From: CAVUMR01 sp963742715
Lineage (GTDB): Bacteria; Actinomycetota; Actinomycetes; Mycobacteriales; Micromonosporaceae
DNA: 64,000 nucleotides
Assembly (NCBI GenBank): GCA_963742715.1
Contig: CAVUMR010000003.1
Coordinates: 124,001 to 188,000 of the forward strand
Direction: 5' to 3'
Shown here: piece after piece, positions 36,158-44,027 of the stretch
How the letters are laid out: each line of letters begins with the position of its first letter
Numbering within the stretch: position 1 is the first letter of the stretch
The notes under the pieces: generated by a model
What the model was told of the DNA's origin: nothing
Database searches by the model: none
The model's input: only the letters and a program-made list of their open reading frames with translations
Position numbers and translations under genes: made by a program

Positions 36158-36226
36158 GTTCGGCGGGCAGGAGCGCAGCGACCCGGGGAATGAGTTCGGC
36201 GGGCAGGAGCGCAGCGACCGGGGGAT
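36155..36226 (+). repeat. tandem repeat, two copies of 36 bases
   Basis: Two adjacent copies (36155-36190 and 36191-36226) of a 36-base unit beginning TGAGTTCGGCGGGCAGGAGC, nearly identical except near their 3' ends. The first copy contains the stop codon of the thiolase-like gene. Between here and 36304 there is only a possible 22-codon frame (36236-36304) whose stop overlaps the next start; I do not call it. Confidence 0.8.
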
Positions 36227-36303
36227 GATAGTGCCATGTTGTCGTTCGTCGACGAATGCGTGATCGCCCGCGAGGGCATGGATGTCGAAGTGGAGGCGGG
36301 TTG

Positions 36304-37122
36304 ATGCGCGTCGGTTTCATCGGACTGGGCAGTCAGGGCGCGCCGATGGCGCGGCGGATCGTCGAAGGGGGCTACGAGCTGACGCTGTGGGCGCGCAGGT
36401 CCGCCTCGGTCGAGCCGTACGCCGACACCGTGGCGAAGCTCGCCGCGTCGCCTGCCGAACTGGGCGCGGCCAGCGATCTGGTCTGCCTGTGCGTCGTCGG
36501 CGACGACGACGTCAAGCACGTCCTCGAAGGAGATGCCGGCGTGCTCGCCGGGATGGCTCCGGGCGGCATCATCGCCATCCATAGCACCGTGCACCCCGAG
36601 ACCTGCCGGGAGATCGCCAAGTTGGCTGCGGACAAGGGCATTTCGGTCATCGATGCGCCCGTCAGCGGCGGTGGACAAGCGGCGGCCGATGGCACGCTGC
36701 TCGTCATGGTCGGTGGGGATGAGCCCGACGTGGAGAAGTGCCGGCCGGTCTTCGCAACGTACGCCGATCCGATCGTGCACCTCGGCCCTCTCGGAAGCGG
36801 CCAGGTCACCAAGATCCTCAACAATCTGCTGTTCAGTGCGAACCTCGGCAGTGCGATGAGCGTCCTCGAACTCGGCGAGTCACTCGGCGTTCCCCGGGAC
36901 CGGCTTTGCGAGGTACTCAGCCGCGGATCGGCCACCAGCAAGGCGGTCAACAGCATCACGATGTTCGGCGGCAGCCTCGACAAGCTTGCACCGATCGCGG
37001 GAGCGTTGCTACAGAAGGACGTCCGACACGCGGCCCACCTCGCGGCGAAGGCGTCTGCGACGGAGGGTTCGGCGTTCACCGCGGCCGACACCGCCCTCAC
37101 ACTCATGGATCACAGTCGCTGA
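36304..37122 (+). CDS. NAD(P)-dependent beta-hydroxyacid dehydrogenase (3-hydroxyisobutyrate dehydrogenase-like)
   Basis: A 272-residue protein of the 6-phosphogluconate/beta-hydroxyacid dehydrogenase family. The Rossmann motif is GFIGLGSQGAPMARR (about 4-18), the substrate loop is DAPVSGGGQAAADGTL (about 119-134), and the catalytic Lys is in GSGQVTKILNNLL (about 168-180). It oxidises a beta-hydroxy acid (or reduces an aldehyde acid) with NAD(P). The ATG overlaps an upstream frame and has GGAGG nearby. Its stop overlaps the start of a paralogue (TGATG), so two related enzymes are made together. Confidence 0.9.
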   Translation: MRVGFIGLGSQGAPMARRIVEGGYELTLWARRSASVEPYADTVAKLAASPAELGAASDLVCLCVVGDDDVKHVLEGDAGVLAGMAPGGIIAIHSTVHPETCREIAKLAADKGISVIDAPVSGGGQAAADGTLLVMVGGDEPDVEKCRPVFATYADPIVHLGPLGSGQVTKILNNLLFSANLGSAMSVLELGESLGVPRDRLCEVLSRGSATSKAVNSITMFGGSLDKLAPIAGALLQKDVRHAAHLAAKASATEGSAFTAADTALTLMDHSR

Positions 37123-37922
37123 TGCGTGTCGGATTCGTCGGCGCCGGGCGCATGGGAGCGCCAATGGTGCGTCGCCTCGTCGATGGCGGCCACGACGTTC
37201 GGGCACTCGGGCGGACCGCTGAAAGTCGTTTGACGGTAGCCGAACTGGGCGCACGGGCCGTTGGCGAGATCGCCGAAACCGCCAGTGGCGCCGACGTCGT
37301 CGTGGTCTGCGTCTTCACCGACGAGCAGGTCAGACGGGCCTGCATCGACGATGGGCTGCTCGCCGCGATGCGGCCGGGTTCGGTGTTGGTCCTGCACACC
37401 ACCGGGAGCCCGACCACCGCCCGCGACCTCGCCGGACGGGCCGACGGGATCGGGATCCTCGACGCACCCGTGAGCGGCGGGCCGCATGACGTCGCGGCGG
37501 GGCGGATCACCGTGTTCGTTGGCGGCGACGACGACGCCGTCGAACGCGCCCGGCCGGCTCTGGCCTGTTACGCAGACCCCATCCTGCACGTCGGACCAAC
37601 CGGGTCGGGACAACTGGTGAAGTTGGTCAACAACACGTTGTTCGCCGCGCAAATCGGCCTGGTCGCCGAAGCGGTCCGTCTCGGTGGCGGCCTCGGCATC
37701 GAGGAAGCGGCTCTGCTCGACGCGTTGTCACACGGCAGTGCCGGCAGCCGGGCCCTGAGCAGCATCGCCGCGACGGGGTCGGCTTCGGCCTTCATCTCGA
37801 AGGTCGGCGAGTTCATCGGCAAGGACCTGGCAGTCGTCCGCGAAACGGTCGCGGAACTCGGCGTCGACCTGGGTCTTCTGGACACGGTGGCGACCGCAGG
37901 CATTCGGAACGGCTCTACGTAG
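37122..37922 (+). CDS. NAD(P)-dependent beta-hydroxyacid dehydrogenase paralogue
   Basis: A 266-residue tandem paralogue of the preceding gene: GFVGAGRMGAPMVRR (about 4-18), DAPVSGGPHDVAAGRITVFVGG (about 114) and GSGQLVKLVNNTLFAAQ (about 163-179) with the catalytic Lys. ATG 37122 overlaps the previous stop. The two copies differ enough (RRSASVEPYADTV against RTAESRLTVAELG) to have different substrates or to form heteromers. The C-terminus holds the family's all-helical dimer domain. A 125-base intergenic region with a palindrome follows before the P450. Confidence 0.9.
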   Translation: MRVGFVGAGRMGAPMVRRLVDGGHDVRALGRTAESRLTVAELGARAVGEIAETASGADVVVVCVFTDEQVRRACIDDGLLAAMRPGSVLVLHTTGSPTTARDLAGRADGIGILDAPVSGGPHDVAAGRITVFVGGDDDAVERARPALACYADPILHVGPTGSGQLVKLVNNTLFAAQIGLVAEAVRLGGGLGIEEAALLDALSHGSAGSRALSSIAATGSASAFISKVGEFIGKDLAVVRETVAELGVDLGLLDTVATAGIRNGST

Positions 37923-37999
37923 GCAAATGGTTGCAACGGACGGTGATTCACGGCTTTTCGCCCGTCGAGGGTGCATACTACTGACGTTACACTTTCTGG

Positions 38000-38014
38000 A
38001 TCATTCGTAATGAT
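38000..38014. promoter_or_regulatory. palindrome upstream of P450 gene
   Basis: Perfect 6-3-6 palindrome ATCATT-CGT-AATGAT, 33 bases before the P450 start at 38048. It has the same 3-base centre as the GAGAAT-type sites but different half-sites, so it is probably a target of another regulator. Confidence 0.5.
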
Positions 38015-38047
38015 ACCTGTCCTGACCTCTACACCGAGGAGGATGCA

Positions 38048-39249
38048 GTGACCAAGCCCAAACTGGTGTTCAGCCCCGTTTCGCGGGAGTACTTCGCCAA
38101 TCCGTACGAGATGTACGCGCGAATGCGCGAGGAAGCGCCCCTCTACTACGACGAGGCGGAGGACTTCTACGCCCTCACCCGTCACGAAGACGTGGCTGCG
38201 GCGTTCAAGGACCACGAGTCGTTCTCGTCTGCCCGCGGGTGCGACCTCGCCATGGTGCGCGCGGGCGAGGTGCCGCAGAAGTCGATCATCTTCATGGACC
38301 CGCCCGATCACCGCCACATGCGCAGCCTGCTCAACAAGGCGTTTACTCCGCGAGCGATCCAGTCGCAGAAGGAGACTGTGATCGAGTTGATTCAGCACTA
38401 CCTCAGCAGGGCCGATCCGGACGATTTCGATGTCGTCCAGGACTTCTCCGGCCCGTTCCCGGTCGAGGTCATCACCCGGATGGCAGGAGTGCCCGAGGAC
38501 TTTCGTCAGCAGGTTCGGCGTTGGATCGACACCAGCCTGCAACGCGAGCCCGGACAGCTCGATTACAACGAACGAGAACATGCAGGCCACCATCGACTCC
38601 GGGATGTACTACTACGGCCTGGTGCAGGAGCGGCGGGTGAACCCGCAGGACGACATGATCAGCCGGCTCATCGCCGCCCGGATTCCCTGCGAGAACGGGG
38701 AGATGCGCAGCCTCGACGACATCGAGATCGCCGGTTTCACCACCCTTCTCGGCGGTGCGGGGCCGAAACCGTTACCAAGCTGGTAGGCAGCGCCGTGGTG
38801 ATCTTCGCGGAGCACCCCGATCAGTGGCAGAAACTGCTCGACGACCGCGGCAAGATCCCCGACGCCGTGGAGGAACTACTGCGCTATGTCGGCCCCGTGC
38901 AGTACAACGTCCGCTACACGTTGAAGGAGTGACGGTTCCCAGCGGCACCATCCCCGCCGGTAAGGCGGTGTTCCTGATGGGCGCCTCGGCCAACCGCGAC
39001 CCCGACGCCTTCACCGACGGCGAGACGTTCGACATCGACCGGGACCGCTCGCAGGCGCAGAATCTCGGACTCGGCTACGGGATCCACAGCTGTCTGGGCG
39101 CGGCGCTGGCCCGAATGGAGAGCGCCGCTGCGCTGGAGCATCTGCTGGACTTCATGCCGCGCTACGAGGTCGACTACGACCGTTTGGAGAAGGTGCACAT
39201 GCAGAACGTCGCGGGATTTCACAAGGTGCCAGTAAAGGTGTTGCGATGA
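38048..39249 (+). pseudogene. cytochrome P450 with three frameshifts
   Basis: About 400 residues when repaired. GTG 38048 with GAGGAGG upstream. Frame changes occur near 38572 (extra C after AACGAA), near 38758 (one G missing in the GGGG of the I-helix motif, which should read GGAGAETVTKL) and near 38931 (one G missing after AAGGAG). All diagnostic parts are present across the frames: MDPPDHRHMRSLLNKAFTPR, the ExxR in EELLRYVGP, and the heme loop LGLGYGIHSCLGAALARME. The adjacent ferredoxin is intact. Two shifts are single losses in short G runs, which suggests sequencing error, but three in one gene may also reflect decay. Confidence 0.85.
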
Positions 39250-39443
39250 CACAGAAGATCGACGTCGACTTCGGCCTCTGCGAGAGCAACGGGGTGTGCA
39301 TGGGCATCATCCCGGAGGTGTTCGACCTCGACGATCAGGACTTCCTGCACGTACTCGTCGACGACGTGACGCCCGAGAACGAAGAACAGGTACGCGAGGC
39401 CGTGCGGCAGTGTCCGCGCCAGGCCATCGCGATCCGCGACTGA
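39246..39443 (+). CDS. [3Fe-4S]-type ferredoxin
   Basis: A 65-residue ferredoxin: VDFGLCESNGVCMGIIPEVF with Cys near 12 and 18 and a last Cys in VRQCPRQAIAIRD (about 56), i.e. a three-cysteine cluster typical of P450 partners. ATG 39246 overlaps the P450 stop (ATGA), so it is the dedicated electron donor. It converges with the DUF1330 gene with only 7 bases between stops. Confidence 0.93.
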   Translation: MTQKIDVDFGLCESNGVCMGIIPEVFDLDDQDFLHVLVDDVTPENEEQVREAVRQCPRQAIAIRD

Positions 39444-39450
39444 CGAGGAC

Positions 39451-39735
39451 CTAGAGGCCGGAGACGATGACCCCGTTGCAATCGGCCGCGCCTCGTCGGA
39501 CCTTCGCGGCCGCCTGGTAGTCGTCGGAGTAGTACCAGTCCCGCGCCGCCTCAACGGATTCGAACTCGAGCACAACGGTCTGACTGCCGTGCCAAACACC
39601 CTCGATCACCTCTGGCTTCTGATCGACGGACAAGATGTTGGCCCCGCCCATCGCCCGCCTTGCCAGCTTGCCGTATTCGGCCATGCCGGCTGGGTCCCTG
39701 ACATCCTCGGTGATGATCACGTAACCCTTCGGCAC
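39451..39735 (-). CDS. DUF1330 family protein
   Basis: A 94-residue protein beginning (V)PKGYVIITEDVRDPAGMAEYGKLA, followed by VIEGVWHGSQTVVLEFESVEAARDWYYSDDYQAAAKVR and ending in GVIVSGL. This is the dimeric alpha+beta-barrel DUF1330 family, whose biochemical role is not established. The GTG at 39735 has GGAGATTCACC upstream. It is 80 bases downstream of the aldehyde dehydrogenase on the same strand and could be co-transcribed with it. Confidence 0.88.
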   Translation of the reverse strand: MPKGYVIITEDVRDPAGMAEYGKLARRAMGGANILSVDQKPEVIEGVWHGSQTVVLEFESVEAARDWYYSDDYQAAAKVRRGAADCNGVIVSGL

Positions 39736-39815
39736 GGTGAATCTCCTTGTCGGTGTTCGGATTCGGCCCAAGCGTCGTCCGATGGTTCGTTCCGGACAGC
39801 TCTCGATGGCGCCGA

Positions 39816-41265
39816 TCAGAGGCTGATGTAGACCGACTTGGTGTTGAAGTACGCCTCGAGGCCCTTCTTGCCGCGCTCGCCGCCCCAGCCCGACTGCTTG
39901 TGCCCGCAGATCGGCATCGAGGGGTCGGCTGCGAGTGCGGAGTTCACCCAGATCTGGCCTCCGCGTAGCTCGTTCACGACGCGATGGGCACGGCTGAGGT
40001 TCTCGGTCCAGATGGCTCCGGCGAGCCCGTACTCCGTGTCGTTGGCGGCGGCGATGCGCCTCCTCCTCTTCGTCGAACGGGATCACACAGCCGACCGGCC
40101 CGAAGATCTCCTCGCGGATGAGGCGCATGTCAGGCGTGGTGTTGGTGACGATCGTCGCCTCGTAGAAGTAGCCCCGGCGGTCCATCGGCTTGCCGCCAGT
40201 GATCACTTGCGCGCCGCCGGCCACGCCGTCGTTGACGATGCCTTCCACGCGTGTGCGCTGCTTCTCGCTGATCAGCGGGCCGAGAACGGAATTGGGATCA
40301 TCGTTGCCGCCCATCGGCAGCATCTGAGCGAAGGCGGCGAGCCCGTCGACGACCTGGTCGTAGATGCCGCGCTGGACGTAGATGCGCGAGGTGCAGGAAC
40401 AATTCTGCCCAGACCCGGCGAGCAGGCCCATGCCCGCGCCCATGATCGCCTTGTCGAGGTTGGCGTCGTCGAACATGATCAGCGGTGACTTGCCGCCGAG
40501 CTCGAGTGTCAGGCGCTTGAGGTTGCCTGCGGCCGCCTTGACGATGAGCCGTCCGACCTCCGTCGACCCGGTGAACGCGATCTTGTCGACGTCGGGATGT
40601 GCGGTGAGCGCAGCACCGGTGGTCTCGCCGTAGCCGGTGATGACGTTCACGACACCGTCGGGCAGGCCCGCCTCGCGGAAGATCTCCTCCAATTTCAGTG
40701 CGGTCAGCGGTGTTTCCTCGGCGGGCTTGAGAACGACGCTGCAGCCCGCGGCGAGCGCCGGCGCGACCTTGAGCATCGCGACGAAGAAGGGGCCGTTCCA
40801 GGGAATGATGAGGCCGACGACGCCGACCGGCTCCAGCTGGGTATAGGTGTGATAGCTCTCGAAGTGGCCGAGCAGGCCGTCGGACACCAGGGGTGCCGAC
40901 TCGCCGTGGATCTTGCCGACCCAGCCGGCGTAGTAGATGAGCATCTCGTTTGCGACCTTGATGATCTGCTGCGCGCCCATCGCGGTCATGCCGTTGTTGC
41001 GCGACTCGAGTTCGGCGAGTTCGTCGCTGCGCTTCCTGATGATGTCGGCGGCGCGAAAGAGTATCTCGGCGCGGTGCGCTGCGGGCAGCTTGCGCCAGGC
41101 ACCGGATTCAAATGTCTCGCGGGCTCGCGCCACCGCCGCGTCGACAGTCGCCTGATCGGAATCGGCAACCTCCGCGATCAGCTCCTCGGTGGAGGGGTTG
41201 AAGACCGGAATGATGCCAGAAGCAGGGCTTTCGACCGGAGAATCAATGCCGATGGTGCTACTCAT
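39816..41265 (-). pseudogene. aldehyde dehydrogenase, frameshifted
   Basis: About 483 residues when repaired. The first frame (ATG 41265, AAGGA upstream) contains PWNGPFFVAMLKVAPALAAG, FTGSTEVGRLI, ELGGKSPLIMFDD and the catalytic Cys in SGQNCSCTSR. After PFDEEEEA one extra base near 40060 shifts the frame, and the expected end (IAAANDTEYGLAGAIWTENL, CGHKQSGWGGERG, NTKSVYISL) follows in the next frame to 39816. Two palindromes lie upstream, at 41335 and 41367. It oxidises an aldehyde with NAD(P); substrate unknown. Confidence 0.87.
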
Positions 41266-41334
41266 TGTCCTTCATCCTTTCGCCGGGCCGCTCCGGGACG
41301 GAGCAACGCGATGCCGTCAGTCGTTGGCAACCGT

Positions 41335-41350
41335 CTAGCTGTGCAGCTAG
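41335..41350. promoter_or_regulatory. palindrome upstream of aldehyde dehydrogenase
   Basis: Perfect 7-2-7 palindrome CTAGCTG-TG-CAGCTAG, 70 bases before the start at 41265. Together with the palindrome at 41367 it suggests a regulated promoter. Confidence 0.5.
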
Positions 41351-41366
41351 GGCAGAATCTGTATGG

Positions 41367-41378
41367 TTACGCGCGTAA
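41367..41378. promoter_or_regulatory. palindrome upstream of aldehyde dehydrogenase
   Basis: Perfect 12-base palindrome TTACGCGCGTAA, 17 bases beyond the palindrome ending at 41350. Gapless symmetry differs from the spaced site next to it. Confidence 0.45.
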
Positions 41379-41418
41379 GTAGAGCGTAGCGTCCTGCGCA
41401 AGATCCCTTCGCTCTGGG

Positions 41419-42003
41419 TCATCGGCGAATGTTCGCCGTCGTGCTCGATCGATGTCCGGCGAAGTCGGCATCGGATCTGTTGAACCGGGTCACCGCGCCA
41501 TCTCGAACGTCCCATCGTTCGCCATCGACGTGGACGACCTCGACCGGTGCCACAGCTTCCGGCGAGAAATCGAGGGCGAGCAACGCCCGTGTCTTGAACG
41601 CAATGGCGGCGTGGCTGAGCTGATGCTCTACCGTTCCTCGTGCGGCCAGGTGATCACCCTGCCCGTGTTCCGGCCAAACCGTGACGTCATTTTTGCAGTG
41701 GCGCAGGGCTTTAGCGATTCGATATCGAATGAGCGTGTCGTCCCGGAACAGCGCAGCGGCAACGGCGAACGCATCTGGACGCGCCGCGGCTGAAGCCGAA
41801 GCCAATGTGGAACAGAGGTCATGGGCAGAAGCGCCCAGGATCCGAAGCGGGATGTCATCGCTGCACTCGGCAAGGAGCACTCGGACGTCCCAGCCAGACA
41901 GCGCACGGTCGACGATCCACCCCCCTATGCTCGTGACGACTGCGGCCACGTCCGCGCCCACCACGTCAAGGCGATATCGCGCCCGATCCACGTCACCGCT
42001 CAT
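41419..42003 (-). CDS. conserved protein of unknown function (paralogue of 46794-47302)
   Basis: A 194-residue protein. The N-terminal half reads RARYRLDVVGADVAAVVTSIGGWIVDRALSGWDVRVLLAECSDDIPLRILGASAHDL, and a C-terminal helical half contains EHQLSHAAIAFKTRALLAL. The same order (RYRLDVV, GGWxVDRxxxGWxVxVL, PLxILG, QLSxAAxAFKxxALxA) is found in the gene at 46794-47302, so they are paralogues. No membrane segment or signal is seen. I do not recognise the family. The ATG overlaps the epimerase stop (ATGA), so it is co-expressed with that enzyme; the paralogue likewise overlaps a TetR gene. Confidence 0.72.
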   Translation of the reverse strand: MSGDVDRARYRLDVVGADVAAVVTSIGGWIVDRALSGWDVRVLLAECSDDIPLRILGASAHDLCSTLASASAAARPDAFAVAAALFRDDTLIRYRIAKALRHCKNDVTVWPEHGQGDHLAARGTVEHQLSHAAIAFKTRALLALDFSPEAVAPVEVVHVDGERWDVRDGAVTRFNRSDADFAGHRSSTTANIRR

Positions 42004-43115
42004 TGTCGTGGTGACCGATCACCGTGTGCCAACACGTCGGTGCCGTACTTGCCGGCGATGAATCTCCACGGGTTGGCATAAGCGCCGCGACGCTCGACCT
42101 TGCGCTGGACTACCAGGGTGGCGAGCATCGCAGGACGCAGGATTGGTCCCGCAACGCGAAGGGCCCTTCGAAGGTATCGGGGCTGTGATTGTGCGACCCA
42201 GGCGACGGTGTCCGACCAGTCGTGGTCGTGATAGCTCAGCAGAGCCTGGGATTCAGTGGTGTCGAACAGTCCCGTAGGTCCCCAGCCGCGGTCATCGGAC
42301 CTATCCCCCGGCAGACTGGCCCTCGGGCCGAGGCGTCCCACTCCGACCGCTTCGAGGATGTCGTCCTCGACCTCGCGGTAAGTGTGCAGATGCGTGTGAT
42401 TTCCAGCGACGGGCAAGGCCTTGCCGTCGACTGCGTGGCGGCGGTCGACGGCGTTCGCGAAAGCCGTTGCGACGTCACGCGCGTCGACTGTGTGCATTTG
42501 ATTGTCGCCCGGCAGGGCTCGCATCATCACTAGGTGGTCGACGTTGAGGCCGGATGTGCCGGCGGGCGAGATGACACCACCCAATCGCAACAAGACATGA
42601 GGCAGGCCACTGTCCCTGATCACGCCTTCAGCGATCACTTTGTCTTCGCCATAGTGGTCGACGGGGCGCAGTGGTGTCTGCGAGGTTATGCGTTCGGGTT
42701 CGTGTGCAGGATTTCGCGACCCGTACACCGCAGCGCTGGACGCGAAAACGACGAAGGGAAGTACCGCAAGTGACTGCGCGGCCCGCACCAGGTTGGCGGT
42801 CCCGTCGACGTTGACGGCGCGGGCGAGTCGAGGATTCCGGTATGCCAACGGAGCAAGGATTCCTGCGAGGTGCAGGATGGCGTCGGGTCGGTGTAGTGCC
42901 ACCAAGTCGGAGATGGCCGTTTCGTCGAGCAGATCCGCGTAGGCAATCTTCAACGTACCCGGATGCTGTTGACGGGCAAGTTCATTCGCTACCCGTACCA
43001 CGCGTTCGCCACCTTGATCGGTGGCGATGACGGTATGTCCGCGCGAGAGCAGCAACTCGGTGGTGCGGCTGCCGACTTGCCCGAAGGCACCCGTAACCAG
43101 GATGTCGTTCGTCAT
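42000..43115 (-). CDS. NAD(P)-dependent epimerase/dehydratase family protein
   Basis: A 371-residue extended SDR. The Rossmann glycine motif is VTGAFGQVGSRT (about 6-17), the Asp/Ser region is DAILHLAGIL and FASSAAVYGS, and the catalytic Tyr-Lys is in DHYGEDKVIAEG (about 147-151). The C-terminal ~130 residues are longer than in simple epimerases and end in a basic WRFIAGKYGTDV segment. It probably oxidises or reduces a hydroxyl/keto group rather than a nucleotide sugar, given its setting. ATG 43115 has AAGAAGG upstream. Its start overlaps the SnoaL stop and its stop overlaps the next gene. Confidence 0.88.
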   Translation of the reverse strand: MTNDILVTGAFGQVGSRTTELLLSRGHTVIATDQGGERVVRVANELARQQHPGTLKIAYADLLDETAISDLVALHRPDAILHLAGILAPLAYRNPRLARAVNVDGTANLVRAAQSLAVLPFVVFASSAAVYGSRNPAHEPERITSQTPLRPVDHYGEDKVIAEGVIRDSGLPHVLLRLGGVISPAGTSGLNVDHLVMMRALPGDNQMHTVDARDVATAFANAVDRRHAVDGKALPVAGNHTHLHTYREVEDDILEAVGVGRLGPRASLPGDRSDDRGWGPTGLFDTTESQALLSYHDHDWSDTVAWVAQSQPRYLRRALRVAGPILRPAMLATLVVQRKVERRGAYANPWRFIAGKYGTDVLAHGDRSPRQ

Positions 43116-43648
43116 GTCGACCTTCTTCGCGCGAGAGCGCTTCCGGCATCGCGAAGACTCGGCGAGATCCGCAGTGAAAAGAACGGATTGAAGATGTCCT
43201 CGCGCAATCGGGTCAACTTGGACCGGCCCAGGTACCAGCGTCCGGCTACCTTCACGTAGTTCTCGTGATAGTGGCCGTAGCCCAATAAGTTCAGCCCGAG
43301 CCCGATGCGAACGACGTCTTGCAGTGCCCACACACCCGTGGCGGTCGTGGCGGATGTCAGCTCGATCTCCGGGGCATGTACCTGGTGGACTGTCCCTCGG
43401 GAGCGCTTGCCGAGATGGCGCTGGGTGTAGGCAACGAACGCATCAGCTCCGGTGATGATTTCGCCTCCCGACTCCGAGGTGTCGCCAACGAAGTCGTCGG
43501 CGAAGATGCTGCGCCATCGCCCCCAATCCTTGGCATCCAGATACCGGCAATAACGCGCCTTCAAGACTTTGATCGCCTCGACCTCGCGCATGATCGCAGC
43601 GTCGGTGATCACCCCCGACCCGGAAGTCCCACCAGTCTCAGAGCTCAC
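43112..43648 (-). CDS. SnoaL-like / NTF2-fold protein
   Basis: About 178 residues. A SnoaL_4-type domain begins at about residue 20 (MREVEAIKVLKARYCRYLDAKDWGRWRSIFADDF) and runs through HQVHAPEIELTSATTATGVWALQDVV to GYGHYHENYVKVAGRWYLGRSKLTRLREDI. Members include cyclases, dehydratases and isomerases of cyclic compounds. The start is uncertain: GTG 43648 has a G-rich site upstream; TTG 43690 would overlap the operator, and ATG 43591 is also possible. It heads the three-gene unit with the epimerase and the unknown gene. It is paralogous to the exported protein at 45104. Confidence 0.83.
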   Translation of the reverse strand: MSSETGGTSGSGVITDAAIMREVEAIKVLKARYCRYLDAKDWGRWRSIFADDFVGDTSESGGEIITGADAFVAYTQRHLGKRSRGTVHQVHAPEIELTSATTATGVWALQDVVRIGLGLNLLGYGHYHENYVKVAGRWYLGRSKLTRLREDIFNPFFSLRISPSLRDAGSALARRRST

Positions 43649-43691
43649 GATCACCCCCACGGTGGCAACCCGACGCGCGGTCGGTGTCAAT

Positions 43692-43714
43692 TATTCGACT
43701 TGCTGGTTCGAATA
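43692..43714. promoter_or_regulatory. operator TATTCGA-N9-TCGAATA, copy 1
   Basis: Perfect 7-base arms TATTCGA (43692-43698) and TCGAATA (43708-43714) around 9 bases. It is 44 bases before the SnoaL start at 43648. The identical pattern recurs at 43835. Confidence 0.75.
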
Positions 43715-43834
43715 TAGGAAACATAACGCCGGGGCGGCGTGCCGTCAACGCCTTGGCACTGATCAGAGCTTGCCTGAGCAGCCGTTGATCGCCACGGATC
43801 GACCAGACACGCGGGAAAATCTCATAATATTGAT

Positions 43835-43857
43835 TATTCGATGGTCTATGTCGAATA
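43835..43857. promoter_or_regulatory. operator TATTCGA-N9-TCGAATA, copy 2
   Basis: Second perfect copy with the same arms and the same 9-base spacing but a different spacer sequence, 143 bases from the first. It lies on the side of the divergent epimerase gene that starts at 44028. Confidence 0.75.
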
Positions 43858-44027
43858 CTCAACGTTGACCGAAGCTCCCCGCGGCCGCCGATTCGAGTGT
43901 CGAACGTGCCATGCAGTCCCATGGACGTTCGTCCGACAGCTGGTTCGACCAGACGAATTGCCGTTGCGAGTACCGAGATGCGTTGCGAGAGAGCTATCAA
44001 CTTTTGAAGACCGAGACCGAGGCCGGC

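Noticed and set aside
36236..36304. 22-codon frame before the first beta-hydroxyacid dehydrogenase
   Set aside because: Very short, starts without a clear ribosome site and lies in repeat-flanking sequence; the overlap with the next start may be chance.
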